NCBI GenBank assembly: GCA_945886445.1 | Contig: CAMCZG010000007.1 | Span: 1-46,157 of the forward strand | From: Bifidobacterium breve | Lineage (GTDB): Bacteria > Actinomycetota > Acidimicrobiia > Acidimicrobiales > Ilumatobacteraceae | Length of the DNA: 46,157 nucleotides | Reading direction: 5' to 3' | Shown: positions 1 through 9,122 of the stretch, piece by piece | How positions within the stretch are numbered: position 1 is the stretch's first letter | How the letters are laid out: each line of letters opens with the position of its first letter | Made by a program: the position numbers and the translations under genes | Notes under the pieces: model-generated | Seen by the model: only the letters and a program-made list of their open reading frames with translations | What the model was told of the DNA's origin: nothing | The model's database searches: none

Positions 1-1
1 T

Positions 2-1426
2 GGCATTGCTCTAAATACCCATATTCGTAGGGCATTTGGCGATTGGTGGAAGAGCTTCATCTCTGGTGAAGCACCTCAACCGCCCGACCCTTTCAATGCA
101 GATTCCTCTGATTTCACCACCTGGTTAAGCAATGCCAAAAATGGTGTTCCCGGTAACCAATTCACCGACATTGAATACCAATTATGGAAGGGTCGCTCCG
201 ACCTTCAACACCATTTTCCCGATGTACTCGTCGAGCACAGCCACCATTATGTCAATTGGCTCAACAACGACCCTGTGGCTCAAAAACTCTTTGCACCAGT
301 TCAACACCTGCGCAAAAACTCGGTGGAGATCTCGCCCGTCGTGCCAGGTGGCTTCAATGTTGTTGGCTATTTCTCAGCCGAGCTTGGAGTGGGTGAAGCA
401 GGGCGCCGACTAGCCGACGTTGTGCGTTGTGTAGGAATGCCAACACAAGAAGTTGGCGTACGAACCTCGCATTCTCGAGAACAACACCCCAATACTCGCG
501 ATGTTGCAGCTACTACAAAGTACGAAAACACAATCTTGGCGGTTAATGCCGATCAAACTGCTCGAGTCATTGCGAGTTGTGGCCTCAATCAACATCCTCG
601 ACGCCGACGTATTGGATTTTGGTTTTGGGAACTCAGTGAATTTCCCGAAGTATCTAAGTCGGCGTTTGCCCATGTTTCAGAAGTGTGGTGCGCCAGCGAA
701 TTCACTCGCGATTCTGTAGCTGCAGTTTCTCCTGTTCCCGTACACCACGTACGTCTCCCTATCTCAATTCCTTCTTCTCCAACTCCCTACACCAAGAAAC
801 AGGCAGGGTTGCCAGAGGGTTTTGTTTTTCTCTTCACTTTTGACTTCAACTCAGTGATGAAACGTAAGAACCCTATTGACGTACTGACGAGCTACACCGC
901 AGCTTTTGGACCCAACGATGGCGCTCACCTTGTCATTAAGTCCATCAATGGGCATCAACAAAAGTCTGAACTTGCAAAATTGCGATACCTGGCTGCTCAC
1001 CGCCCCGACGTCATTATTCAAGATGGTTATTTGTCAGCTGGCCTCGTTCAGGCTCAAATTGAACTCAGCGACTGCTTCGTATCGCTCCACCGCTCCGAGG
1101 GCTATGGTCTCAATATTGCAGCTGCCATGGCTGCTGGCCGACCAGCAATTGCTACTGGCTACTCGGGCAATATGACCTTCACCAGTGCTCAGTACCCCTA
1201 CCTAGTTCCTTTTGAACTCGTGGCAGTGGGAGAAAATGCAAACCCCTATGACCCCACAGCAGAATGGGCCCAACCCGATCTCGCTGTCGCTGCACATCTT
1301 ATGCGTTCTGTTTTTGATGATTATTCACTCGCATTACGACATGCTGAGCAAGAAAAGCAATTGATCATTGCAAACCAATCACTAGATAATGCCATTCAGA
1401 GTATTAAACCGCTTATTATGACCTAA
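2..1426 (+). CDS. GT4-type glycosyltransferase, 5' end outside window
   Basis: The reading frame is open from base 2, so the gene starts before the window and at least 474 residues are present. The last ~370 residues look like a GT-B fold retaining glycosyltransferase: a G-V-G-E-A-G donor/acceptor loop near the start of the domain, an FTFDFNS segment, and the C-terminal HRSEGYG signature followed by SGN. It should transfer a sugar from a nucleotide donor in the cytoplasm. The EX7E motif is incomplete: the first Glu is present (SEGYGLNIAAAM), but the position of the second Glu is Ala. An internal GTG at 275 would give a 383-residue protein, but the continuing frame and matching composition upstream argue against it. 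The stop codon is immediately followed by the GTG start of the FkbM gene, so the two are probably cotranscribed. Family call firm, substrate unknown. Confidence 0.85.
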   Translation, partial: GIALNTHIRRAFGDWWKSFISGEAPQPPDPFNADSSDFTTWLSNAKNGVPGNQFTDIEYQLWKGRSDLQHHFPDVLVEHSHHYVNWLNNDPVAQKLFAPVQHLRKNSVEISPVVPGGFNVVGYFSAELGVGEAGRRLADVVRCVGMPTQEVGVRTSHSREQHPNTRDVAATTKYENTILAVNADQTARVIASCGLNQHPRRRRIGFWFWELSEFPEVSKSAFAHVSEVWCASEFTRDSVAAVSPVPVHHVRLPISIPSSPTPYTKKQAGLPEGFVFLFTFDFNSVMKRKNPIDVLTSYTAAFGPNDGAHLVIKSINGHQQKSELAKLRYLAAHRPDVIIQDGYLSAGLVQAQIELSDCFVSLHRSEGYGLNIAAAMAAGRPAIATGYSGNMTFTSAQYPYLVPFELVAVGENANPYDPTAEWAQPDLAVAAHLMRSVFDDYSLALRHAEQEKQLIIANQSLDNAIQSIKPLIMT

Positions 1427-2500
1427 GTGTCAACTAGGCCGATCCCACTTATTTCCTACGCACAAAACGGAGAAGACATTGTTCTTGCTCGTGCGCTAAA
1501 GCCATGGGAACGTAAAGGATTTTGGGTTGACTGCGGAGCTGGTCATCCCAAATATGATTCAGTCACAAAACTTTTCTCACAATTTGGCTGGACAGGAGTC
1601 AATATTGAGCCTCTCGATGAGGAATTCACGTTGCTGACTCAAGACCGACCTCTTGATGTAAATATTCAATGCCTCCTTGGGGAGCAAGAAGGCGTCGGAA
1701 GCATCTTTGCTGGTCCTTCAGAGAACCGAGGTAGTTCCACTACCGACCCAAAACTCGTTGAACGCTACGCAAAAGAATTCAACCAAACTTTTCAGGAAGC
1801 TCGTGTTCCAGTGCGACGTCTTGATGAGATTTTGCGCAGCACATCGTGCCCAACTATTGACTTTTTAAAGATTGATGTTGAAGGGGCAGAACTTAGTGTT
1901 TTGCTTGGTATCGACCTCACCGAATTCAATCCGAAAGTTCTCGTTATTGAAGCAACTCAACCCAATTCAACTGAAGTCGCCTTTTTGCAGTGGGAAGACC
2001 GGGTTCTTAGTAGCGGTTATGTTTGTGCCCTCTTTGACGGGTTGAACCGTTATTATGTCAAGAAGATTGACTCTGATTTGCTGGAATTATTAAATGCACC
2101 AGCAAACGTGCTTGATAATTACGAGACAATTCTCCATTTTGAACTGAATCAAAGTACTGCAAATGCTCAAAAAACTGTTGCTACTTACATTGAACAATTT
2201 CATAATGCCCAGCAGTATGCAGAATCTCTACAAATTGAGTTGAGAAACAAAGAACAGTATGCAGAATCTCTACAAATGATAATTACTCATAACGGAATGG
2301 AACTTGCAGACAACATCCAGAAAGTTATTGATGCTGAAGCACGTAATTTGATTTTGAAAACAACAAACGAAGCGCTTGAGAATGAACTGATCAAGTTGCA
2401 CGATGTAGAGCGGCAACTCACGACCATTCGTTCCTACAGACTTTTTAGATTATTGGCAACCGCCAAGAAAGTCATTCGCAAAGCGACGGGCCGTAAATGA
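1427..2500 (+). CDS. FkbM-family methyltransferase with C-terminal coiled coil
   Basis: The first ~230 residues match the FkbM SAM-dependent methyltransferase family: a YAQNGED opening, a D-C-G-A-G SAM-binding loop around residue 36, an N-I-E-P-L acidic strand end, and K-I-D-V-E-G around residues 147-152. Such enzymes O-methylate sugars or other hydroxyls. The last ~120 residues form a predicted coiled coil containing two copies of QYAESLQ 14 residues apart, then a basic tail with R-S-Y-R-L-F-R-L. The GTG start directly abuts the preceding stop, and the stop overlaps the wzt ATG by 4 bp (ATGA), implying translational coupling in one operon. The methyl acceptor is not readable; glycan modification before export is inferred from context. 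Confidence 0.85.
   Translation: MSTRPIPLISYAQNGEDIVLARALKPWERKGFWVDCGAGHPKYDSVTKLFSQFGWTGVNIEPLDEEFTLLTQDRPLDVNIQCLLGEQEGVGSIFAGPSENRGSSTTDPKLVERYAKEFNQTFQEARVPVRRLDEILRSTSCPTIDFLKIDVEGAELSVLLGIDLTEFNPKVLVIEATQPNSTEVAFLQWEDRVLSSGYVCALFDGLNRYYVKKIDSDLLELLNAPANVLDNYETILHFELNQSTANAQKTVATYIEQFHNAQQYAESLQIELRNKEQYAESLQMIITHNGMELADNIQKVIDAEARNLILKTTNEALENELIKLHDVERQLTTIRSYRLFRLLATAKKVIRKATGRK
2213..2277 (+). repeat. 23-bp exact direct repeat inside the FkbM gene
   Basis: The same 23 bases occur at 2213-2235 and 2255-2277, 42 bp apart. The period equals 14 codons, two heptads, so the duplication keeps both frame and coiled-coil register (QYAESLQ twice). It looks like a recent in-frame duplication in the coiled-coil part of the protein. 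Confidence 0.9.
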
Positions 2501-3678
2501 GCAATCACCTCATTGAAGTTGATTCCGTATGGAAAAGTTTTCGCCTATACAACGAACGGCAGAGATACCTCAAAGCTGCTGTACTTCGCGGGCGCCGAGC
2601 GAGATACGACGAATTTTGGGCTCTGTCAGATGTCTCCTTTACTGTTGATGAAGGAAAGACCTTTGGAGTAGTGGGCTCAAATGGTTCCGGCAAGAGCACG
2701 CTTTTAAAGTGCCTGACAGGAATTATTTATCCTGAAAAAGGAAAAATTGAAGTCAACGGTCGGCTAGCCGCGCTCTTAGAACTTGGTGCAGGTTTTCAGC
2801 CAGAACTTTCAGGCCGCGAAAACATCTTTCTTAACGGCGCAATTCTCGGGTTACACAGGCGCGAACTTGAAAAGTGCTACGACGATATTGTCGAGTTTTC
2901 GGAACTTGGCCGGTTCATTGATACACCCGTGCGCAACTATTCCTCAGGAATGGTCATTCGCTTAGGTTTTGCAATCGCTGCACACGTCAACCCAGAGATA
3001 TTGATAATTGACGAAGTTCTGAGTGTTGGAGATCAGGCATTTCAAAAGAAATGCGTTGACAAGGTAAATAGCTTCAAGAATCAAGGCAAAACGATTCTTG
3101 TGGTCAGCCACAGTTTGGGTCTAATTGAAGAACTCTGCGAATCAGCAATTTGGTTAGATCAAGGCAAACTTCGAGCCAGCGGAACAGCAGATGAAGTTAT
3201 CGCTCAATATCAACTTGAAAAATCTGGTGTGACGAGTACTACCGTTACCGCTCTTCAGAAGTCTTCCGTGAAAATACAAACCGTCTCGTTAGAAGATATT
3301 TACGGTCAGCCTTTGGACATGCTTCGTCGGCCGCAGCCATTCAAAGTCAAAATGCGTTACATGGTGCAAGAACTCACTCAAAACCTTGATGCATTCATAT
3401 CCGTGTCTGTACTCAATGGCCCCTGCTTATGGGCATCAACAAGTTCTAGCGACGGGGTATCGCCACCAACAAATGTAGGAGTTCATGAACTTACTTTTGA
3501 AGTTCCCGAGATAGACCTCAGCGCTCAGGTGTACAGCTTTTCTGTCGCCCTAAGAAGCGCCTCTAACCCAGTTGAATTTGAACGACGCGATGGCGCCTGC
3601 GCATTAGAGGTAATACGCCCAGACCGCGCGCTTGACGGCGAGCTTTCATTTCACGGAACCTGGCACAGCGAGAACTAG
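2497..3678 (+). CDS. wzt: ABC transporter ATP-binding protein for polysaccharide export (Wzt)
   Basis: ATPase subunit of an O-antigen/teichoic-acid type exporter that moves undecaprenyl-linked glycan across the membrane. Visible motifs: Walker A GSNGSGKST at residues 60-68, Q-loop region, degenerate signature YSSGMVIRL near 147-155, Walker B ILIIDE near 168-173, and the switch His in VVSHS. Residues ~245-393 form an extra beta-rich C-terminal domain like the glycan-binding Wzt C-terminal domain, so the exporter may recognise a specific chain end or modification. Length (393) suits this subtype. The ATG overlaps the FkbM stop. The likely partner permease is on the opposite strand, facing it, with only 2 bp between the two stop codons; such pairs are normally codirectional. 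Confidence 0.93.
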   Translation: MSNHLIEVDSVWKSFRLYNERQRYLKAAVLRGRRARYDEFWALSDVSFTVDEGKTFGVVGSNGSGKSTLLKCLTGIIYPEKGKIEVNGRLAALLELGAGFQPELSGRENIFLNGAILGLHRRELEKCYDDIVEFSELGRFIDTPVRNYSSGMVIRLGFAIAAHVNPEILIIDEVLSVGDQAFQKKCVDKVNSFKNQGKTILVVSHSLGLIEELCESAIWLDQGKLRASGTADEVIAQYQLEKSGVTSTTVTALQKSSVKIQTVSLEDIYGQPLDMLRRPQPFKVKMRYMVQELTQNLDAFISVSVLNGPCLWASTSSSDGVSPPTNVGVHELTFEVPEIDLSAQVYSFSVALRSASNPVEFERRDGACALEVIRPDRALDGELSFHGTWHSEN

Positions 3679-3680
3679 TT

Positions 3681-4496
3681 CTAAATTTCCTCAGCTACTC
3701 GCCGGCCCAGTTTTGTGAATATTGTAAGTCCGGCTACAAACGAGAGCACCGAGATTACTAATAAGTAAGCCATCTGATTCCACCCTGGGAATCGGGCTGA
3801 ATAAAGTGCGCTACGAAATGAACTGACAAAAACTGCCATCGGTTGCCATTCCATAATTCTCAAAATTGGTCCAGATACCCGCCCGGAAATTGAATCTGCA
3901 TCATAAATGATTGGAGTAGCAAAAAAGTACATCTGCAGCATGATGGTCCATAGATACATTAAATCTCGGAAATAAACAGCAGACATTGCTAATGCAAAAG
4001 CTATTCCCGTGGAGAACAATGCGAGCAAAAGAATGAGCACCATGGTTATCGGAAGTTGGGGAATGAGTGGTGAGCCAAATGCCAACAACACCACGATGAG
4101 CAACGCCATTTCAATGAGATGTTGCACAAGCGAGAAGACTGCCTGCGATACGACCAGAGTTTCTTTTGAAAAGGCTACTTTTTTTATCAGCCCTGCATTG
4201 CCCACCATTGAACCCAGACCGAGAGTTGTCACTAGTCCGAAAAATCCCCAGGGTAGAAGCCCACAAAGTAAATTCAAAGGAAAACTCTTCACACCAGATG
4301 GGTCGCCTACTGGCGGCTCAGAACCAAATACGTACCCAAAGACAAACCAATAGACCCCCATAAGTGCCAATGGGTTAATAAGTGACCACGTCCAGCCTAA
4401 AAAGGATTTGCGGTATTTTCCCTTTAGTTCCCTAAGCGTGAGGTTCCAAATGAGGTCGCGCGAGTGTATAAGTTTTTTAGTACTAGTAACTATCAT
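3681..4496 (-). CDS. wzm: ABC transporter permease for polysaccharide export (Wzm)
   Basis: ABC-2 type permease of 271 residues with about six membrane segments and the family's N-terminal amphipathic R-D-L-I-W-N-L-T-L-R-E-L-K region followed by YRKSFLGW. It forms the channel partner of Wzt for lipid-linked polysaccharide. The ATG at 4496 is preferred over the GTG at 4499 because a GAGGAG ribosome-binding site sits 7 nt upstream of it. It is the last gene of the minus-strand operon beginning near 15.1 kb, 34 bp after the GT-C-like gene. It converges with wzt, so stoichiometric expression of the two subunits would need two promoters. Confidence 0.92.
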   Translation of the reverse strand: MIVTSTKKLIHSRDLIWNLTLRELKGKYRKSFLGWTWSLINPLALMGVYWFVFGYVFGSEPPVGDPSGVKSFPLNLLCGLLPWGFFGLVTTLGLGSMVGNAGLIKKVAFSKETLVVSQAVFSLVQHLIEMALLIVVLLAFGSPLIPQLPITMVLILLLALFSTGIAFALAMSAVYFRDLMYLWTIMLQMYFFATPIIYDADSISGRVSGPILRIMEWQPMAVFVSSFRSALYSARFPGWNQMAYLLVISVLSFVAGLTIFTKLGRRVAEEI

Positions 4497-4530
4497 CACA
4501 CCGCTCCTCGCTGCTTACAATTAACGCTTT

Positions 4531-6351
4531 TTAATTTGGATTGAACTGATATGCATCAAAGGTAATTCTAGAACTAAACCGCAACAGACAAGACTCTTTC
4601 TTGGCTTCGAGTACCTCTGCATCACCTATCTCGAATGAACCCATCAATTTCGTAATTTTTTCTTTACTCCACGCCAAACAGCGTTGCTCCGAATCCAGTT
4701 TTGATGGCGAATTGCTCGGATAATCAATGAATACCCGCGGCCCAACAATCAGTGCAGAAGTAACAGAACCAATTGAGCCACCCAAACTCTTCGCACCACC
4801 AACCATGACAACACGTGGACCAGACAAATCGTAACCGTATGTGGTGACTACATTTGTATAGCCCATCCGTTCAAGACATGTATTCGGGTCAGCCATACAG
4901 GATCCCCATTGTGCTTCAGCTCGTTGGGAATCCATTTGTTCAATTCTTGGTCCGCCCCACCAACTTACAAAAGGTGCGTTTAACCACCATTCTGCCCCTA
5001 ACGCCAGAACCGGATCTTTTGCGGATACCTCATCAAAAACTCCCAACTCAATCGCTGACTCAAATGTTTCTCGCGGCCACAGATAACCGGGGTTGAACTG
5101 GGCTACTGCACGAGGATTATTCGTAACTACAGAAGATGTAGCTACTCCAATGAAAAGTGCAAATACCGAAATTCCGCAAATCGAAACCGCCTTCGGGAAC
5201 TTCGCGAGAAACATTTTGCATTCGAGCAGAATCCCGATTGCAATCAATGTGAAGCCAAATGAGCCTTGAAACCATGTGATATATGCGTTCCCAAGGACCA
5301 GTTCATTTTGCCATCGAACTGTTTGCGCCACAACTAAAGCAGGCACTAACCACAACACTAGACCCACTAGCGCAATTCCAATATTCAACCTGTGACTAGT
5401 GCTGACAATCCTGGGAAATACTAAAACTGCCAGCAGCATAGATAACCCCACGGATATCAACCACCAGAATGATCCAAAATGCAAATGCTCCGGAAATGAA
5501 AGTAAAAATGGTGGAGTACGCAACTCCGAATAACTCATGGGAAGCGATCCAATTGCCTGTTTTGCAAATGTCTTAGCTAAGCGAGCAAATTCAAAGTTAG
5601 ATGTATAGCCAGCGCTGGTCGTTGATACTTTGCTCCGGAGCCGAACAAGATTTAAACCGACAACTAAAGCTGGTGTTGCACTTATTAGTGCGATTTTAAT
5701 GAATTTTTTTGGTCTTTCAATAAATATGAGCAAGACAAATATTGGCCATATCAGTAGTGCCGACTCATATGTCAGCAACGCCAGACAATACAAACCAGCG
5801 GAAATAATAAGTTTCCAGTATTTATCGCTCCTCACTCCACAAATAAAGAATAGTAGCGACCCCGAAATAACTGTCATCAGGAATGGTTGTTGCAACGAAA
5901 ATTGGAACAGTGGGTCATACTGCACACGCATTTGCAAACATGTGTTCAATATCAGAACTGCAAGAACACCAGCAAAAAAGTTTTTAAAAAGCTTTGACAC
6001 AAAGAGGACAAAAACGAACAGTGCGATCAAGACAACTATTAACTGCGCTATTTTGTATTCGACCCTTCCCGTGAAAAAATAGTGTCCGAAAGTACCCGTT
6101 ACAGCAGCAACCGGAAAAAAACGCCCCTCTTTTAATGACCAATTTGAAACATAGCCATCGATGAAACTCCAACTGCTCTGACCTGAATATTTCAGCTGCA
6201 TAGGGACCATTGAATCGAAAGTGTCATCACCCGAAAATGGACTCCCAAGGATTGGCCACAAAATGATTATTGAGTGCATGAAAGTGCAAACACACACTAC
6301 GAAGCGAAATAAATTTGTTTTTCGCAGGAGCAACAAAAAATTACTGAGCAT
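4531..6351 (-). CDS. multi-pass membrane protein, GT-C glycosyltransferase-like
   Basis: A 606-residue protein with roughly ten hydrophobic segments over the first ~420 residues and a soluble C-terminal part of ~180 residues. An acidic pair in the first loop after TM1 (SGDDTFDS, about residue 40) lies where GT-C enzymes carry their catalytic acidic residues. GT-C enzymes use polyprenyl-phosphate sugars as donors on the outer face of the membrane; two GtrB-like genes in this window could make such donors. Family assignment rests on topology and the loop motif only. The downstream neighbour is wzm and the upstream one is a methyltransferase (21 bp gap), all in one operon. A Wzy-like polymerase or other multi-pass enzyme is an alternative. 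Confidence 0.6.
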   Translation of the reverse strand: MLSNFLLLLRKTNLFRFVVCVCTFMHSIIILWPILGSPFSGDDTFDSMVPMQLKYSGQSSWSFIDGYVSNWSLKEGRFFPVAAVTGTFGHYFFTGRVEYKIAQLIVVLIALFVFVLFVSKLFKNFFAGVLAVLILNTCLQMRVQYDPLFQFSLQQPFLMTVISGSLLFFICGVRSDKYWKLIISAGLYCLALLTYESALLIWPIFVLLIFIERPKKFIKIALISATPALVVGLNLVRLRSKVSTTSAGYTSNFEFARLAKTFAKQAIGSLPMSYSELRTPPFLLSFPEHLHFGSFWWLISVGLSMLLAVLVFPRIVSTSHRLNIGIALVGLVLWLVPALVVAQTVRWQNELVLGNAYITWFQGSFGFTLIAIGILLECKMFLAKFPKAVSICGISVFALFIGVATSSVVTNNPRAVAQFNPGYLWPRETFESAIELGVFDEVSAKDPVLALGAEWWLNAPFVSWWGGPRIEQMDSQRAEAQWGSCMADPNTCLERMGYTNVVTTYGYDLSGPRVVMVGGAKSLGGSIGSVTSALIVGPRVFIDYPSNSPSKLDSEQRCLAWSKEKITKLMGSFEIGDAEVLEAKKESCLLRFSSRITFDAYQFNPN

Positions 6352-6372
6352 GGTCAGGTTATCCCAATGGAT

Positions 6373-7098
6373 TCAATCACGCGCCGACGCTTTTATAAAA
6401 ATCTGACGCCACCCGAAGACTGCTTTCCAAGAGTACACAAAACCATCTCCGAGGCGATACCGCGTGGGTGTCATAATTCTGTCAATTGGTTGGTGTGGGA
6501 TTTTTGCTAGAAGACTGAATATTCCTCGTACAAAAATGTTTGAGGATCCATTTCGATGGTGCTTCGCCTCAATATTGATGTAACCCACATCACTGCAGAG
6601 TTGAGAAAGATTACGAACTGAAGTTGGGTAGCCATGTGACCAATCAACATTCCAAAATTCATGTTTCCAACTCAACAGGTCGGGAGAGACAATAACTAGT
6701 TTCCCATTGCTACTTAAGACTTTTTGGCAATCTTCAAGAAGTTTTCGCGCATCGATCCAGGATGGTGAATGTTCAATCACATGCGACATGTACACCATGT
6801 CATATTTCCCTAGTTTGGGAAGTAAATCTGAAAGCAATCCCAAATGTCCTGTATAGCCAAGTTGCTCCATCTTGTTAAAAACTGCTGGACTGGTGTCACA
6901 AAACTCATAAATAAGACCGTTTGATTTGCAGTGCTCTGCAAAATACCCGTGCCCTGGTCCAATCTCCAAAATTCGTTTTACAGGGTATTCGTCCTTCAGC
7001 GCAAGACGTAACAATTTCCCATGCCATTTGGCTATGAATACTGCGTTTCGTGGATGTGGCTCGCGGCGAACATAATCTGAATAAAGATCTTCACTCAT
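6373..7098 (-). CDS. class I SAM-dependent methyltransferase
   Basis: A 241-residue methyltransferase of the Methyltransf_11/23 type. Motif I is ILEIGPGHG at residues 43-51, and the post-II region MSHVIEHS matches the usual H-V-I-E-H signature of this group. It probably methylates a sugar intermediate or the glycan terminus in the cytoplasm. Its ATG overlaps the end of the SDR gene by 8 bp (ATGAGTGA), suggesting translational coupling and a role in the same pathway. The substrate cannot be told from sequence. Confidence 0.85.
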   Translation of the reverse strand: MSEDLYSDYVRREPHPRNAVFIAKWHGKLLRLALKDEYPVKRILEIGPGHGYFAEHCKSNGLIYEFCDTSPAVFNKMEQLGYTGHLGLLSDLLPKLGKYDMVYMSHVIEHSPSWIDARKLLEDCQKVLSSNGKLVIVSPDLLSWKHEFWNVDWSHGYPTSVRNLSQLCSDVGYINIEAKHHRNGSSNIFVRGIFSLLAKIPHQPIDRIMTPTRYRLGDGFVYSWKAVFGWRQIFIKASARD

Positions 7099-8173
7099 AT
7101 CTTGTTTCCTCTTCTGATTGTCGCCACCATAAGGCTGTGCGTTTTAACGCGTCATCTAAACCAACATAATTTTTGATTTTAAGTTGAGAGCTGATTTTTT
7201 CGATAGACGGTAGATACCGACTTGTGTTCTCAATAGTATCTTTACCCGTAATAACTACTTTTGCTACTGGGTTTACATTCCTGACAACCGCTTGGGCTAA
7301 GTCTTTTATTGATACTGCGACATCGGAACCGACGTTGTATTTTTCACTCGTTGAGCCTCGAACTGCAAGCGCCCACAGGTTGCTACACATATCAGTTGCA
7401 TACTGATAGCTGCGAACAGAGCCACCTCCACTTTTGATGATTACTTGAGAACTCTGTAAAGCATCTTGCATAAAATTTCCAGCGGCAAAATGTGTTCCGA
7501 ATGGTAAAAAAGGAGCTATGAAGGCAAATAGTCGCGCAGTCACTACATCTGTATCCCACCGAAGTACTGCGATATCACTCTGCATTTCTGCTGCACGTTT
7601 TCCATCATGATAAGCAGAGATTTTACCACCGTCGTTTTTATCAAAAGAGAATTCTTCAGAAAGTTTCTCTAAATCAAGTGGTTGTTTTCCATATACAGCA
7701 CCAGAACTTAAGAAGAGAAGTCGGCTAGATGCCTTAAGAGCTTCTGCAAGAATTCGTTCCTGACCTTCAATAATTACATTGAACATTTTATATGGATCAT
7801 CGGAGTTAAGTGAGGCGCTTGCAGGAGTCGCTGCATGAATAATGTAGCCGTAGTAAAATTCATCTGGAATTGTAAAATTTTTTATATCTGCAGCAATTCT
7901 TTGAACAGGACACTTCGAATCAATTTTTAAAGCTTTTTCCCAAACTGCATCCGGTGAACGACTCGTGAGAAGTAGTTTTCCTTTACCCTTGTATTTCTGC
8001 CTTGCACTAGCCCATGACAATGTCAGCCAGGTTCCGATAAAGCCGCTGGCACCCGTTATGACGACATTGCTGTTAACTAAGTGTTCTAGGTCATTACGAG
8101 AAGTTTCATTAATTTCCCCTAAGTCGATTAAGAGAGATTTTGTAATTTGATTTTGCAAAGTGCTTTCGCCCAC
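7091..8173 (-). CDS. NAD-dependent epimerase/dehydratase (extended SDR)
   Basis: Extended short-chain dehydrogenase acting on a nucleotide sugar. A ~35-residue N-terminal extension precedes the Rossmann loop GASGFIG at 41-47; then come SSGAVYG with the catalytic Ser region and YHDGK with the Y-x3-K pair. The GTG start shares one base with the preceding GT2 stop. Being in the rfbFGH operon, it may epimerise or reduce the CDP-deoxysugar made there, for example as the YerF-type reductase that completes yersiniose A after the ThDP enzyme, or as a paratose/abequose synthase-like reductase. Those roles are inference; family membership is clear. Confidence 0.85.
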   Translation of the reverse strand: MGESTLQNQITKSLLIDLGEINETSRNDLEHLVNSNVVITGASGFIGTWLTLSWASARQKYKGKGKLLLTSRSPDAVWEKALKIDSKCPVQRIAADIKNFTIPDEFYYGYIIHAATPASASLNSDDPYKMFNVIIEGQERILAEALKASSRLLFLSSGAVYGKQPLDLEKLSEEFSFDKNDGGKISAYHDGKRAAEMQSDIAVLRWDTDVVTARLFAFIAPFLPFGTHFAAGNFMQDALQSSQVIIKSGGGSVRSYQYATDMCSNLWALAVRGSTSEKYNVGSDVAVSIKDLAQAVVRNVNPVAKVVITGKDTIENTSRYLPSIEKISSQLKIKNYVGLDDALKRTALWWRQSEEETRYE

Positions 8174-9120
8174 TACTCAAAGTGTGAGCGTTCATTTTTT
8201 AGAATGAATGTTGGCCGCGCTCGGGTTTCTGTATAAATCATTCCGATGTACTCCGCTAGAACAGATAGCAGTAGAAATAAAATGCCGAACATCAGCAGGA
8301 TCAAAGAAGTAATTGTTCCAAATCCAGGAGAAGGAACGCCTTCAATAAATGCTCGGACAATGCCGAAAATTAAAGCAACGAAAGAAATTGCCGAGAGAAT
8401 TAAGCCTGCAATGGGAATCAGCTTCAGAGGTTTTAGGGAACTTGCGAGCATCCCGCGAATTGCAAATGCACCGGTAACAAAAGGATTGAATGACGAGGTT
8501 CCGCCGGCACGAGCTGGCCGCTCATATTCCATGCTTGTTGATTGAAAACCAATCCAACCCCAAACCGCACGGACCATTCTGTCTTTCTCAGGTAAAGCAT
8601 TAAAGGCTTCATACATTTGCTTGTCAACAAGACGGAAGTCGCTTGCATTGCGAGGTACTGGCGTGTCGCTAATGCGGTCAATCATCCAATAGAAAATCTC
8701 TGCTGCTACGCGACGAAATTTACTCTCCCCATGTCGATGTGTAATTACGGTATACACATGATCATCACCGCTGCGCCATCGTTTGATCATTTCTGGAATC
8801 ATCTCGGGAGGGTCTTGCAAGTCAGCACTCATGATGACACAAGCATCTCCGCTTATCTTTGACAATGCCGCGAGCATTCCACCTTCCATATGAAAGTTGC
8901 GAGATAGTCGCACAATTTTCAGTCGGCTATCAGTTAATCGAATCTCCATCAACTTTTCATAGGAATTATCGTGCGAGCCGTTCTCACAAACCACTACTTC
9001 AAAATCGTATTCATTATCTAGGCCTTGGAACATCGCCGTGAGTCGTCGCCACAATTCAGGAATATTCTCTGCTTCGTTGTAGGCAGGTATTGCGATTGAA
9101 ATCAGAGGTTTACGAGACAT
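8173..9120 (-). CDS. GT2 polyprenyl-phosphate glycosyltransferase, GtrB/DPM-like
   Basis: A 315-residue protein with an N-terminal GT-A domain (SIAIPAYNE, then the acidic motif SADLQDPP) and two C-terminal membrane helices. The helices end in the GtrB/YfdH-type tail EYIGMIYTETRARP. This architecture charges polyprenyl phosphate with a hexose on the inner face, giving a donor for GT-C enzymes outside. The start ATG lies 2 bp after the stop of the ThDP enzyme gene. It may attach the unusual sugar made by the same operon to the carrier lipid. No GtrA-type flippase gene is seen in the window. Confidence 0.88.
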   Translation of the reverse strand: MSRKPLISIAIPAYNEAENIPELWRRLTAMFQGLDNEYDFEVVVCENGSHDNSYEKLMEIRLTDSRLKIVRLSRNFHMEGGMLAALSKISGDACVIMSADLQDPPEMIPEMIKRWRSGDDHVYTVITHRHGESKFRRVAAEIFYWMIDRISDTPVPRNASDFRLVDKQMYEAFNALPEKDRMVRAVWGWIGFQSTSMEYERPARAGGTSSFNPFVTGAFAIRGMLASSLKPLKLIPIAGLILSAISFVALIFGIVRAFIEGVPSPGFGTITSLILLMFGILFLLLSVLAEYIGMIYTETRARPTFILKNERSHFE

Positions 9121-9122
9121 AT

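Noticed and set aside
5630-6082. Plus-strand frame of 150 codons
   Set aside because: It is antisense to the GT-C-like membrane protein gene and resembles no known protein.
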